DNA of 31,759 nt, taken from Bog-473 sp963840245 (lineage in GTDB: Bacteria; Actinomycetota; Acidimicrobiia; Acidimicrobiales; RAAP-2). The stretch is from the NCBI GenBank assembly GCA_963840245.1, contig CAWIYI010000005.1, positions 1 through 31,759 of the forward strand. The letters run 5' to 3'. The notes under the pieces are model-generated. The model saw only the letters and a program-made list of their open reading frames with translations. It did not search any database and was not told the DNA's origin. Shown here piece after piece: positions 16,123-23,922 of this stretch (position 1 is its first letter; every line of letters starts with the position of its first letter). Made by a program: the position numbers and the translations under genes.

Positions 16123-16479
16123 ATGCCGAACGAGGCCCCCACGGCGGAGACCGCCGACATCGACTTTGCTGCCCTCCTACGCGAGGAGCAGGCCGGGTTG
16201 CAGGCCCAGCTCAAGGAGCTCGGTTTTGCAGACCAGGGGAGCGGCCTCAACTACGACTCCAACTTCGCCGACTCCAGCCAGGTGACGGCGGAGCGGGGCG
16301 AGGCCGAGCGCCTCGCCGCCGAGCTCCGCGAGTCCCTCGACGAGGTCGAGGCCGCCATCCAACGACTGGAAGCCGGGAACTACGGCCGGTGCGAGGTCTG
16401 CGGGAAGCCGATCGGGGTTGCCCGGCTCGAAGCCATGCCCGCTGCCCGCCTCTGCATCGCGGACGCCGCCAGGCACTAG
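16123..16479 (+). CDS. TraR/DksA-type zinc finger protein with incomplete Cys set
   Basis: 118 residues. The N-terminal two thirds are helical (LLREEQAGLQAQLKEL… and a long RLAAELRESLDEVEAAIQRLEAG helix), as in the coiled coil of DksA. This is followed by NYGRCEVCGKPIGVARLEAMP, the standard DksA/TraR finger. The normal second pair CxxC is CIAD here (C111, D114), so only three Cys (C90, C93, C111) remain; D114 or the terminal H118 could complete a site. DksA-like proteins bind the RNA polymerase secondary channel, but many actinobacterial members are uncharacterised. It lies 4 bases after xerD, yet has its own candidate -10. Confidence 0.8.
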   Translation: MPNEAPTAETADIDFAALLREEQAGLQAQLKELGFADQGSGLNYDSNFADSSQVTAERGEAERLAAELRESLDEVEAAIQRLEAGNYGRCEVCGKPIGVARLEAMPAARLCIADAARH

Positions 16480-16518
16480 GTGAGCCCGACAGGAGCCCGT
16501 TCCAGAGGGCGCCGACCG

Positions 16519-17268
16519 ATGGACACGCGAACCAAACGCGCGCTCTGGATCGTGGCCGGCGTGATCTTCGTGGTCGCCCTGGTGGCTCACCACAACATCA
16601 CGACGCAAGAGATCATCATCTTCTGCGTCGTCGTGCCGTCCATCATCTTGCATGAGGTGTCACATGGCTGGGTGGCGCGGCTCTTCGGCGACGACACCGC
16701 AGAACGCGCCGGCCGCTTGAGCCTCAACCCGCTCGTGCACGTCGACCCTGTGGGCACGCTGATCGTCCCCGCGGTGCTGGCGCTGGCGAGCTTCGGCGTG
16801 TTCGGCTGGGCCAAGCCCGTACCGGTCGATGTGAGCCGGCTCCGCAGCCCGCGCAATCAAGGGCTCCTCGTTTCTTTGGCCGGCCCACTCGTCAACGCGA
16901 TCCTTGCGGTGGCCTTCGCCCTTGTCTTCGTGCAATTCGTCCGCCCGCAGCTTCTGGCCACAGGGAGCTTCGGCGTCGCCGACCAGGTCGTCTATTGGGC
17001 GAGCCTGGTCAACGTCGGCCTCTTTGTCTTCAATATGATCCCAGTGCCGCCACTCGACGGGTCAGTGCTCTTCGAGCGGCTTCTGCCCACGCGTTACTGG
17101 CCGACCTACCTGAAGTACCGCCAGTACACGATGCCGGTTCTCATGGCGATCGTGCTCGCCAATTTCGTCCTGTTCCCGCACGGCAACGGGCCGATCAATT
17201 GGTTCTTCTCCCACCTCTACTCGTGGTGGTCGATCAACGTGCTGCATTCCGGGTTGTCGTTCAACTGA
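16519..17268 (+). CDS. Site-2 protease family (M50) membrane metalloprotease
   Basis: About 249 residues with five to six membrane spans. The zinc site is HEVSH (45–49; HExxH), followed by GWVARLFGDDTAERAGRLSLNPLVHVDPVGT and the second motif NMIPVPPLDGS (172–182; the Asp is the third zinc ligand). This is the compact, PDZ-less M50B type found widely in bacteria. Family members cleave transmembrane substrates, often anti-sigma factors; the substrate here is unknown. ATG 16519 has GAGGG 10 bases upstream; GTG 16480, directly after the previous stop, is possible. It ends with a TGA that abuts the stop of trpS on the other strand, with no base between them. Confidence 0.88.
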   Translation: MDTRTKRALWIVAGVIFVVALVAHHNITTQEIIIFCVVVPSIILHEVSHGWVARLFGDDTAERAGRLSLNPLVHVDPVGTLIVPAVLALASFGVFGWAKPVPVDVSRLRSPRNQGLLVSLAGPLVNAILAVAFALVFVQFVRPQLLATGSFGVADQVVYWASLVNVGLFVFNMIPVPPLDGSVLFERLLPTRYWPTYLKYRQYTMPVLMAIVLANFVLFPHGNGPINWFFSHLYSWWSINVLHSGLSFN

Positions 17269-18261
17269 TCAACGAGGAGGGTCGAGAGGGAAGAGCCCGA
17301 CGGCGTCGGCGGCCCGGGCATAGGTGGCCGCGGCGATGTCGTGGGCATGCGCCGCGCCGCGAGCCAGCACGTCGTGGACATAGGGCAGGTCGTTCTCGAG
17401 TGCGCTCCGGCGCTCACGCACCGGACGGAGCAGGTCGCACAGGGCGGTCGCCACGTCGTTCTTGAGGTCGCCGTAGCGCTCGTAGCCCTCGGCCACATCG
17501 ATCGGGGTCCGCCCCGTGGCCGCGGCCAGGAGATCGAGGAGATTGGCCAGACCTGGCTTGGCGACGCGGTCGTAGCGCATCTCGCCGTCGGTGTCGGTCA
17601 CGGCCTTGCGCACTTTCCGGGTGATCTCCTCGTCGGTGTCAAGGAGCCTGATGGTGCCGAGCGGGGAATCGGCCGACTTGGACATCTTGCGCTCCGGGTG
17701 CTGGAGGTCCATCACCCGGGCACCCGTGCCGGGAATGGCCGCCTCCGGGACGGTGAAGGTCTCGCCGTAACGATTGTTGAACCGGACGGCGACTTCCCGG
17801 GTCAGCTCCAGATGTTGGCGCTGATCGTCACCGACGGGGACGGCGGTGGCGTCGTAGAGGAGGATGTCGGCCGCCATCAGGACCGGGTAGGTGAAGAGCC
17901 CGACCCGGACCGTCTCCTGCCCTTTCCCCTTGTCCTTGAACTGGGTCATGCGCCGGAGCTCGCCCATGGTGGCGGTGCACTCGAGCAACCACGTCAGCAT
18001 GGTGTGCTCCGGGACGTGGCTCTGCACGAAGAGGGTGCAACACTCGGGGTCGAGCCCGATCGAGAGGAGGTTGAGAGCGGCATCGAGTGTGTTGGCCCGC
18101 AGCTCTGCCGGATCGATCTCCGAGGTCAGGGCATGCAGGTCGACCACGCAGTAAAAGGCATCAGAGGTCTCTTGGAAGGACACCCAGTGCCGGAGGGCCC
18201 CGAGGTAGTTCCCCACGGTGAAGTCGCCCGACGGCGCGATACCGGAAAGTGCCCTGTCCAT
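17269..18261 (-). CDS. trpS: Tryptophanyl-tRNA synthetase
   Basis: 330 residues, the usual length. Class I signatures are PSGDFTVGNYLGAL (10–23, the TrpRS form of HIGH) and KMSKS (192–196), with the VPVGDDQRQHLELTRE segment in between. It charges tRNA-Trp in the cytosol. The frame is open upstream to 18294, but ATG 18261 gives the normal N-terminus (MDRALSGIAPSG) and has a TANNNT hexamer 7 bases upstream, so I chose it. It is the only minus-strand gene in the long array from 8970 to 24659, set between the M50 protease (convergent) and scpA (divergent, 88 bases away). Confidence 0.95.
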   Translation of the reverse strand: MDRALSGIAPSGDFTVGNYLGALRHWVSFQETSDAFYCVVDLHALTSEIDPAELRANTLDAALNLLSIGLDPECCTLFVQSHVPEHTMLTWLLECTATMGELRRMTQFKDKGKGQETVRVGLFTYPVLMAADILLYDATAVPVGDDQRQHLELTREVAVRFNNRYGETFTVPEAAIPGTGARVMDLQHPERKMSKSADSPLGTIRLLDTDEEITRKVRKAVTDTDGEMRYDRVAKPGLANLLDLLAAATGRTPIDVAEGYERYGDLKNDVATALCDLLRPVRERRSALENDLPYVHDVLARGAAHAHDIAAATYARAADAVGLFPLDPPR

Positions 18262-18268
18262 GGGCGCC

Positions 18269-18274
18269 ATGGTA
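18269..18274 (-). promoter_or_regulatory. Putative leaderless -10 element of trpS
   Basis: On the minus strand TACCAT (TANNNT) ends 7 bases before ATG 18261. It decides between the possible starts at 18294, 18270 and 18261. Confidence 0.45.
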
Positions 18275-18337
18275 GGGCTCTCGTGGGGAAGCATCAGCAG
18301 GTGATCAGGGGTGCGCGGAGGGTGCCGGCCGGTTCGA

Positions 18338-18343
18338 TATCGT
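18338..18343 (+). promoter_or_regulatory. Putative leaderless -10 element of scpA
   Basis: TATCGT (TANNNT) ends exactly 6 bases before GTG 18350, with no Shine-Dalgarno between them. Confidence 0.45.
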
Positions 18344-18349
18344 CAGCGG

Positions 18350-19159
18350 GTGGCCTACTCGGTCTCGACGCCAAGTTTCGAGGGCCCCATCGACCTCTTG
18401 TTGCATCTCGTCTCGTCTCACGAGGTCGACATCCTCGACATCCCCCTCCTGCCCGTGATCGACGGCTTCGTCGGCGTGCTCTCGGAGCAGCGCGACCAGA
18501 TCGACTTCAACCAGCTGTCCGAGTTCCTCCTCGTGGCGGCGATCCTCATCGAGCTCAAGTCACAGAGGCTGCTGCCCGGGCCCGAGGGCGGCGACGAGGA
18601 CGAGGATCTCGTGGGATGGGAGGAGCGGGACCTCCTGCTGGCCCGACTCCTCGAGTGCCGGGCGTACGCCGCGGCGGCCGACGTCTTCGTGGCCATGGCC
18701 GAACAAGCGTCACGCTCCATCCCCCGCGAGGTGGGGCTGGACGACGATTTCGTGGTGCACGCCCCGGACCTCTTGGCCGGGATCACGCCGCAGGACCTGG
18801 CTCAGGCCTACCTCCGGGGATCGGCCGAGCGCCCGGTGCCCCGGGTCGATCTGTCCCATGTCACCGTGGACACCGTCTCGGTCTCCGAGGCCGTGGCCGA
18901 CCTCATTGCTGTCCACGAGTCAGACCGGGCGACCTCCTTCCGCGCGCTGGTCGAAGGCTGTCGCACGCGCATCGAGGTCATCGTGCGCTTCCTCGCCCTG
19001 CTCGAGCTGTGCAAGATGGGCCGCGTGACGCTGGGTCAGGGCTCGACGTTCGGAGACCTGCGCATTTCCTGGCTGGCGACCGACGACCTGGCCGGGGTGT
19101 CCAGCGGGCGCGGGCTGTCGGAGCTGGCCGGCTACGAGATCGACGACTACGAAGGGTGA
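18350..19159 (+). CDS. scpA: Segregation and condensation protein A
   Basis: 269 residues. The N-terminus (FEGPIDLLLHLVSSHEVDILDIPLLPVIDGF) is the kleisin segment that binds the neck of one SMC subunit. The LSEFLLVAAILIELKSQRLLP stretch follows, and the C-terminal winged helix (VIVRFLALLELCKMGRVTLGQ) caps the other SMC head. With ScpB and SMC it forms the bacterial condensin. SMC itself is not in the window. The GTG at 18350 gives the conserved N-terminus; the open frame begins at 18311 but adds unrelated residues. The parA-like gene found before scpA in mycobacteria is absent here. The scpB start lies 4 bases after its stop. Confidence 0.93.
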   Translation: MAYSVSTPSFEGPIDLLLHLVSSHEVDILDIPLLPVIDGFVGVLSEQRDQIDFNQLSEFLLVAAILIELKSQRLLPGPEGGDEDEDLVGWEERDLLLARLLECRAYAAAADVFVAMAEQASRSIPREVGLDDDFVVHAPDLLAGITPQDLAQAYLRGSAERPVPRVDLSHVTVDTVSVSEAVADLIAVHESDRATSFRALVEGCRTRIEVIVRFLALLELCKMGRVTLGQGSTFGDLRISWLATDDLAGVSSGRGLSELAGYEIDDYEG

Positions 19160-19163
19160 GGCC

Positions 19164-19772
19164 TTGAATCAGGTGGAGAACGCCGAGCTGGGACGCACGA
19201 TCGAGGCCATCCTCCTGGTGGCGGTGGAGCCCGTCCCACCCCAGCTCCTGGCCGAGCTGGTGGAGGAGCCCGTCGAGGGGGTGGAAGAGGCGCTGTCGGA
19301 ACTCGCCCGGTCCTACGAGCGTGAACGCCGCGGTTTCGTGCTGACCCGCGTCGCCGGTGGGGCGCGGCTGCAGACGCACCCCGATCTCGCGCCCTACGTC
19401 GAACGCTTTGCGAACCGGGAGGTGTCGCACCGCCTCTCGACGGCCGCTCTCGAGACGCTCGCCATCGTCGCCTACCGCCAGCCCGTCTCCCGCGGTCAGA
19501 TCTCGGCCCTGCGCGGTGTCAACGTGGACGGCGTGAGCCGCCTGTTGGAGCAGCGGGGGTATATCGAGGTGGTCGGCCACGCCGAAGGACCGGGCCAGCC
19601 GGCGCTCTTCGGCACGACGGATCTCTTCTTGGAGCGCCTCGGACTCGACTCGCTCGGCCAGCTGCCGGCGGTGGAGGACTTCCTGCCGGGACCCGAGGTG
19701 GCCGGCGACCTCGAGCGTGACCTGCAGTCGGCGCTGGGCCTCGGCGTCGAGGCGGCCTCTGACGACGCCTGA
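19164..19772 (+). CDS. scpB: Segregation and condensation protein B
   Basis: 202 residues forming two winged helices. The first spans about IEAILLVAVEPVPPQLLAEL to RGFVLTRVAGGARLQTHPDLAPYV. The second contains LSTAALETLAIVAYRQPVSRGQISALRGVNVDGVSRLLEQRGYIEVVG, which is nearly diagnostic of ScpB, and is followed by PALFGTTDLFLERLGL. It dimerises and clamps ScpA within the SMC complex. The start is TTG 19164, preceded by GTGAGG that also carries the scpA stop; GTG 19173 is the alternative. The acidic tail overlaps the start region of rluB. Confidence 0.95.
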   Translation: MNQVENAELGRTIEAILLVAVEPVPPQLLAELVEEPVEGVEEALSELARSYERERRGFVLTRVAGGARLQTHPDLAPYVERFANREVSHRLSTAALETLAIVAYRQPVSRGQISALRGVNVDGVSRLLEQRGYIEVVGHAEGPGQPALFGTTDLFLERLGLDSLGQLPAVEDFLPGPEVAGDLERDLQSALGLGVEAASDDA

Positions 19773-20505
19773 GGGCGAACGCCTGCAGAAGATCCTGGCC
19801 CGCGTCGGCATCGGATCCCGGCGGGCCTGCGAAGAGCTCATCGCTGCGGGCCGCGTCACCGTGGACGGCGAGGTCGCCTCGCTCGGACGGCGGGTCGATC
19901 CGTTGGCCGTCAGGGTCGAGGTCGACGGCGTCCTCGTGCCGGTCGCGCCCGACCTCGTCTACTACCTGTTGAACAAGCCCGACGGGGTCATCACCACGGC
20001 GGATGACCCCCAGGGGCGGCCCACGGTCATGACGCTGGTGCCGCCCGACCCTCGAGTCTTCGCTGTCGGCCGCCTGGACCGTCACACCGAGGGGCTACTC
20101 ATCCTGACCAACGACGGGGCGCTGGCCCAGCTGCTGACCCACCCGTCGCACGGGGTGGCCAAGGAGTACGTGGCCGAGGTCGAGGGAGGTACGCCTGCTC
20201 CGGGCGCATTGCGCTCGTTGCGCCAGGGCGTCGAGCTCGATGACGGGCTGACCGCGCCCGCCGAGGTCGGGGTTCTGGCGTCGGGGGTCCTCCGTCTGGT
20301 GATCCACGAGGGGCGCAACCGGCAGGTCCGCCGTATGTGCAGCGCCGTCGGCCACCCCGTGCGGCGCCTCGTGCGTACCCGCATCGGGCCGGTACGCGAC
20401 GCGAATCTCCCCCCGGGGGAATGGCGTTCACTCGAGCCGGGCGAGGTCCGCGCGTTGGCCGCTGCGGCGAGTCCCGGGCGTCCGGATTCGGGTCAACAGG
20501 CATAG
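19717..20505 (+). CDS. rluB: 23S rRNA pseudouridine synthase, RluB/RsuA family
   Basis: Up to 262 residues. An S4 domain (GERLQKILARVGIGSRRACEELIAAGRVTVDGE) precedes the RsuA-type catalytic domain, with the active-site Asp in VGRLDRHTEGLLILTNDG, then KEYVAEVEG and the HEGRNRQVRRMCSAVGHPV segment. It isomerises a uridine of 23S rRNA in a helix near the peptidyl transferase centre. The only in-frame ATG/GTG/TTG near the right place is GTG 19717. It overlaps scpB by 56 bases and gives an odd Ser/Arg-rich leader with no ribosome site. CTG 19759, with GAGG six bases before it, would overlap scpB by only 14 bases and begin right before the S4 domain; I think it is the likelier true start. It ends 51 bases before aroH. 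Confidence 0.92.
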   Translation: MTCSRRWASASRRPLTTPEGERLQKILARVGIGSRRACEELIAAGRVTVDGEVASLGRRVDPLAVRVEVDGVLVPVAPDLVYYLLNKPDGVITTADDPQGRPTVMTLVPPDPRVFAVGRLDRHTEGLLILTNDGALAQLLTHPSHGVAKEYVAEVEGGTPAPGALRSLRQGVELDDGLTAPAEVGVLASGVLRLVIHEGRNRQVRRMCSAVGHPVRRLVRTRIGPVRDANLPPGEWRSLEPGEVRALAAAASPGRPDSGQQA

Positions 20506-20509
20506 GCCG

Positions 20510-20525
20510 ACCTGGTCAGCCAGGT
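20510..20525 (+). terminator. Stem-loop between rluB and aroH
   Basis: ACCTGG and CCAGGT are perfect arms around TCAG, starting 4 bases after the rluB stop. There is no T-run. It also covers the expected -35 position of the aroH element at 20543, so it could be an operator instead. Confidence 0.4.
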
Positions 20526-20542
20526 GTCCCGAACGAGGCCGG

Positions 20543-20548
20543 TAGAGT
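20543..20548 (+). promoter_or_regulatory. Putative leaderless -10 element of aroH
   Basis: TAGAGT (TANNNT) ends 8 bases before ATG 20557 and no clear Shine-Dalgarno is present. Confidence 0.4.
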
Positions 20549-20556
20549 GACCCGCC

Positions 20557-20931
20557 ATGGCACCCGCTCTCACGGTCAGGGGTTTACGCGGGGCGACGAC
20601 GGTCGACGAGGACACGGTGTCCCAGGTCACCGACCGTTCTCAGGAGCTCATGCGCGAGTTGATGGCCAGCAACGGGCTGGTCGAGGAGGACATCATCAGC
20701 GTGCTGTTCACGGCCACGGCGGACGTGACGAGCACGTTCCCCGCGACCGCCATCCGCGAGATCGGGTTCGGTGCCGTCCCGCTTCTCTGTGCGGCCGAGA
20801 TCGCCGTGCCCGGCTCCATGCCTCGGTGCATCCGGGTCCTCCTGCACGTCCACACGACAAGATCGCGCGACGAGATCAAGCACGTCTACCTCCACGGCGC
20901 CCAAGGGCTCCGCGATGACCTCCCCGGCTGA
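20557..20931 (+). CDS. aroH: Chorismate mutase, AroH class
   Basis: 124 residues, matching the small trimeric AroH-type enzyme of Bacillus subtilis. By alignment from memory the active-site residues are all kept: R11 in GLRGATTV, E81 in LLCAAEIAV, R93 in CIRVLLHV and Y111 in IKHVYLHGA. It converts chorismate to prephenate, the first step to tyrosine and phenylalanine. The next gene, tyrA, begins inside its last codons (17-base overlap) and uses the product, so the pair forms a pathway unit. The ATG at 20557 is preceded by a TANNNT element rather than a ribosome site. Confidence 0.95.
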   Translation: MAPALTVRGLRGATTVDEDTVSQVTDRSQELMRELMASNGLVEEDIISVLFTATADVTSTFPATAIREIGFGAVPLLCAAEIAVPGSMPRCIRVLLHVHTTRSRDEIKHVYLHGAQGLRDDLPG

Positions 20932-22009
20932 GTTCGATACGCGCCGACGGGCACTCGTCGTCGGGACCGGGCTGATCGGGGGATCGATCGCGCTGGGATT
21001 GCGGCGGCGCGGCTGGCACGTCTCGGGGCTTGATGCCGACGAGGGGCAGGTCCGCGCCGCGCTCGAGGCGGGGGTCATCGACGTCGCCGGTGACGACCCC
21101 GGGGCGGAGGTGGTCTTCGTCGCCGTTCCGGCCGCCGCGGTTGCCGGCGTGGTGCGTGGCGTCCTCAACCGGGACGGCCGTCTCGCCGACGCGGTGGTGA
21201 CCGACGTGAGCGGGGTCAAGACGGCGATCGTCGAAGAGGCGGATCACCCGCAATTCATCGGCGGGCACCCCATGGCGGGATCGGAGCAGGCGGGCCTCCA
21301 CGGCGCCGACCCCGACCTGTTCGAGGGAGCGGTGTGGGTCCTGACCCCGACCGCGGCGACCGACCTGGAGGCCTTCAACCGGCTGAAGGGCGTCGTGATG
21401 AGCCTGGGCGCTGATGTGCTCGTCCTCTCGGCGGCGGACCACGACCGACTGGTTGCAATGGTGTCCCACGTGCCGCATCTCGTCGCGGCAACGCTGATGA
21501 ATGCGGCGACGGACGGCGCCGAGCAGGACGGGACGCTGCTCCGTCTGGCCGCCGGCGGCTTTCGCGACATGACGCGCGTGGCCGCCGGCCACCCCGGGAT
21601 CTGGCCCGATATCTGCGCCGAGAACGCCGCCGCCATCGTCGCCGCACTCGATGCGCTGGTCACTGACCTGGGCGTCATGCGGGAGCGGGTTGCCGGACGT
21701 GACCGAGGGGGGCTCCTCGCCTCACTACAGAAGGCCAGCGCGGCTCGGAGGAACCTTCCGGCTCGCGCCGTCCGACCCGACCATCTGGCCGAGTTGCGGA
21801 TCCCGGTCCCGGACCGCGCCGGTGTCCTGGCCGAGATCACTTCGCTGGCCGCCGATGCCGGGATCGGCATCTACGACATAGAGATCGCGCACTCGGCCGA
21901 AGGGCCGCGGGGTGTCCTCATCCTGGTGGTCGATGGTGCGGATGCCGATACCCTCGCCGTCGCCGTGGAGGCACGCGGGTACCGCTGCCGAGCCGAGCAT
22001 CTCTCATGA
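20915..22009 (+). CDS. tyrA: Prephenate dehydrogenase with C-terminal ACT domain
   Basis: 364 residues. An NAD-binding Rossmann fold opens with VVGTGLIGGSIALGL and ends its second strand in an acidic residue (SGLDAD), favouring NAD over NADP. The catalytic region carries GGHPMAGSEQAGL with the conserved His, and MVSHVPHLVAATL. From about residue 295 an ACT domain (LRIPVPDRAGVLAEITSLAADAGIGIYDIEI…) should bind tyrosine for feedback control. It oxidises prephenate to 4-hydroxyphenylpyruvate. ATG 20915 has AAGGG eight bases upstream and lies within aroH; the open frame extends earlier but only as a shadow of aroH. Its TGA overlaps the ATG of the aroA–cmk gene. Confidence 0.93.
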   Translation: MTSPAEFDTRRRALVVGTGLIGGSIALGLRRRGWHVSGLDADEGQVRAALEAGVIDVAGDDPGAEVVFVAVPAAAVAGVVRGVLNRDGRLADAVVTDVSGVKTAIVEEADHPQFIGGHPMAGSEQAGLHGADPDLFEGAVWVLTPTAATDLEAFNRLKGVVMSLGADVLVLSAADHDRLVAMVSHVPHLVAATLMNAATDGAEQDGTLLRLAAGGFRDMTRVAAGHPGIWPDICAENAAAIVAALDALVTDLGVMRERVAGRDRGGLLASLQKASAARRNLPARAVRPDHLAELRIPVPDRAGVLAEITSLAADAGIGIYDIEIAHSAEGPRGVLILVVDGADADTLAVAVEARGYRCRAEHLS

Positions 22010-23922
22010 CGGCACCACGCGCCTTGGTGGTCGACGGCGGCACACCGTGCCGCGGGACGATCCACACGCCGGGCGAGAAGTCGATCTCACACCGCGCCGT
22101 CCTGATCGGGGCACTGGCGGAAGGCGCGTCCGTCATTCACGGGCTCTCCGATGGCGCGGACGTCGCCGCCTCCCTGGCGGCGGTGGAGGCCATGGGTGCC
22201 GGCGTGGAGCGCCACGACGACGGGACGGTCGTTGTCCATGGTGGCCGCGCTCGACTCCACCGCCCCCTGGCGGCGCTCGACTGCGGGAACTCCGGCACGT
22301 CCATGCGCTTGCTGACAGGTCTGGTCGCCGGCTTCGATTGGGAGACTGAGCTTGTGGGTGACGAATCCCTCTCGTCGCGACCAATGGACCGCGTGGCCGA
22401 ACCTCTCGGGCTCATGGGAGCGACCGTGGCCGGCGAGGGGCCGCGCTGCCAGCCGCCGCTACGCGTCCGGGGTGGCGTCCTGCACGGCATCGACTGGACC
22501 TCCAAGGTGGCGAGCGCCCAAGTGAAGTCCGCGATCATTCTCGCCGGCCTCTCGGCCGACGGAACGACGATCGTGCGCGAGGCGGTGACGACACGCACAC
22601 ACACCGAGGAGATGCTGACGGAGGCGGGGGCCGATCTGACGGTCGAACCCTGGGGTGAGGGCCGCATCGTGCGAGTCCGGGCATCGTCCCTCAAACCTGT
22701 CGAGCGCAGGGTCCCGGGAGATCCCTCCGCATCGGCCTTCTTCGTTGTGGCGGGATGCGTCGTGCCGGACAGCTCCATCGACGTGGCCGGCGTGTACAGC
22801 GGGCCGGCTCGGCTCGGCTATGTCTCGGTCCTCCGGCGGATGGGGGCACCGATCACACTGCTTCCGGGAGATCCCGGCACCACCACCATCAGGGCGACAT
22901 CCGGCCCGTTGCGGGCCACCGAGGTGCGAGCGAGCGAGATCCCGTCGCTCGACGAGATCCCGGCCCTGGCCGTGGCGGCGTCCGTCGCTCAGGGCACCAC
23001 CGTGTTCTCTGACGTCGGCGAGCTCCGGGTCAAGGAGGTCGACCGTCTGATGGCAGTGGCGGCCATGGTCGATGCCTTCGGGGCCCGCGCCACCATCGCC
23101 GGCGACACGCTGGCCATCACGGGACTCGGTGGCCCGCTCAGGGGCGCACGGTTCGACAGTCACGGAGACCACCGGATGGCCATGGCAGCGGCCGTGGCTG
23201 CTCTCGCCGCTCGCCCAGAGGAACGCAGTCTCATCACCGGATTCGGTGCAGTCGAGACCAGCTACCCGACGTTCGCCGAGGACCTGGCGCGCCTCGCCAT
23301 CCGGAGGCCGGGACCCCGGCCGCTGCTGGTGGCCATCGACGGGCCGGCTGGAGCGGGCAAATCGACCGTTTCGACGGCGGTGGCCGAGCGGCTTGGCGTG
23401 GACCGGCTCGATACCGGCGCCATGTACCGGGCCGTGGCCGCACTCGCCCTGGAACGCGGAACGGCCCCGGGCGACACCGACGCGGTGGCCGCACTCGCCG
23501 CAGCATCGACCATCGAGGTCGGGGAGCGGGTGACCATCGACGGACTCGACGTCACGGGACTCATCCGCTCGCCCGCTGTCGGCCGGGCGGTCTCCGTCGT
23601 CGCGGCCAATCCGGAGGTCCGACGGCACCTGGTGGAGCGCCAGAGGGCCTGGGCCCGTGCCCACGGTGGAGGCGTCGTCGAGGGCCGCGACATCGGTTCG
23701 GTCGTCTTCCCGGAAGCCGAGGTGAAGGTCTACCTCACGGCATCGGCCCAGGAACGGGCCCGGCGACGCAACGACGAGGCACCCGACGGTGTCGCACGGC
23801 GTGATCGGATCGACTCGACCCGCGACGCATCACCGCTACGCGAGGCCGAAGACGCACACAGGCTCGATACCACCGGGCGCACGGTGCAGGATGTTGTCGA
23901 GGAGGTGCTGTCGTGGCTGTGA
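22006..23922 (+). CDS. aroA-cmk: Fused EPSP synthase (AroA) – cytidylate kinase (Cmk)
   Basis: 638 residues in one continuous frame. Residues 1 to about 433 are 5-enolpyruvylshikimate-3-phosphate synthase: GEKSISHRAVLIGAL (Lys, Ser and Arg bind shikimate phosphate), CGNSGTSMRLLTG from residue 93 (the B. subtilis-like form of the PEP-site loop), SAQVKSAIILAGL, the DEIPALAVAA Asp-Glu and DSHGDHRMAMA. Residues about 440–638 are CMP kinase: P-loop GPAGAGKS (446–453), LDTGAMYRAVA, VEGRDIGSVVFP and the RRDRIDSTR lid. Each half has full length and all key residues, so both should be active. It joins the shikimate pathway to pyrimidine nucleotide recycling. Elsewhere cmk is separate but occupies this position between rluB and der. 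The ATG overlaps the tyrA stop (ATGA). Confidence 0.95.
   Translation: MTAPRALVVDGGTPCRGTIHTPGEKSISHRAVLIGALAEGASVIHGLSDGADVAASLAAVEAMGAGVERHDDGTVVVHGGRARLHRPLAALDCGNSGTSMRLLTGLVAGFDWETELVGDESLSSRPMDRVAEPLGLMGATVAGEGPRCQPPLRVRGGVLHGIDWTSKVASAQVKSAIILAGLSADGTTIVREAVTTRTHTEEMLTEAGADLTVEPWGEGRIVRVRASSLKPVERRVPGDPSASAFFVVAGCVVPDSSIDVAGVYSGPARLGYVSVLRRMGAPITLLPGDPGTTTIRATSGPLRATEVRASEIPSLDEIPALAVAASVAQGTTVFSDVGELRVKEVDRLMAVAAMVDAFGARATIAGDTLAITGLGGPLRGARFDSHGDHRMAMAAAVAALAARPEERSLITGFGAVETSYPTFAEDLARLAIRRPGPRPLLVAIDGPAGAGKSTVSTAVAERLGVDRLDTGAMYRAVAALALERGTAPGDTDAVAALAAASTIEVGERVTIDGLDVTGLIRSPAVGRAVSVVAANPEVRRHLVERQRAWARAHGGGVVEGRDIGSVVFPEAEVKVYLTASAQERARRRNDEAPDGVARRDRIDSTRDASPLREAEDAHRLDTTGRTVQDVVEEVLSWL

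Noticed and set aside
17341..19167. 608-codon plus-strand frame opposite trpS and across scpA
   Set aside because: Its first half mirrors trpS on the other strand and its second half is an out-of-frame reading of scpA.
22459..23664. Minus-strand frame of about 400 codons opposite aroA–cmk
   Set aside because: Shadow; the fusion protein on the plus strand explains the codon pattern fully.
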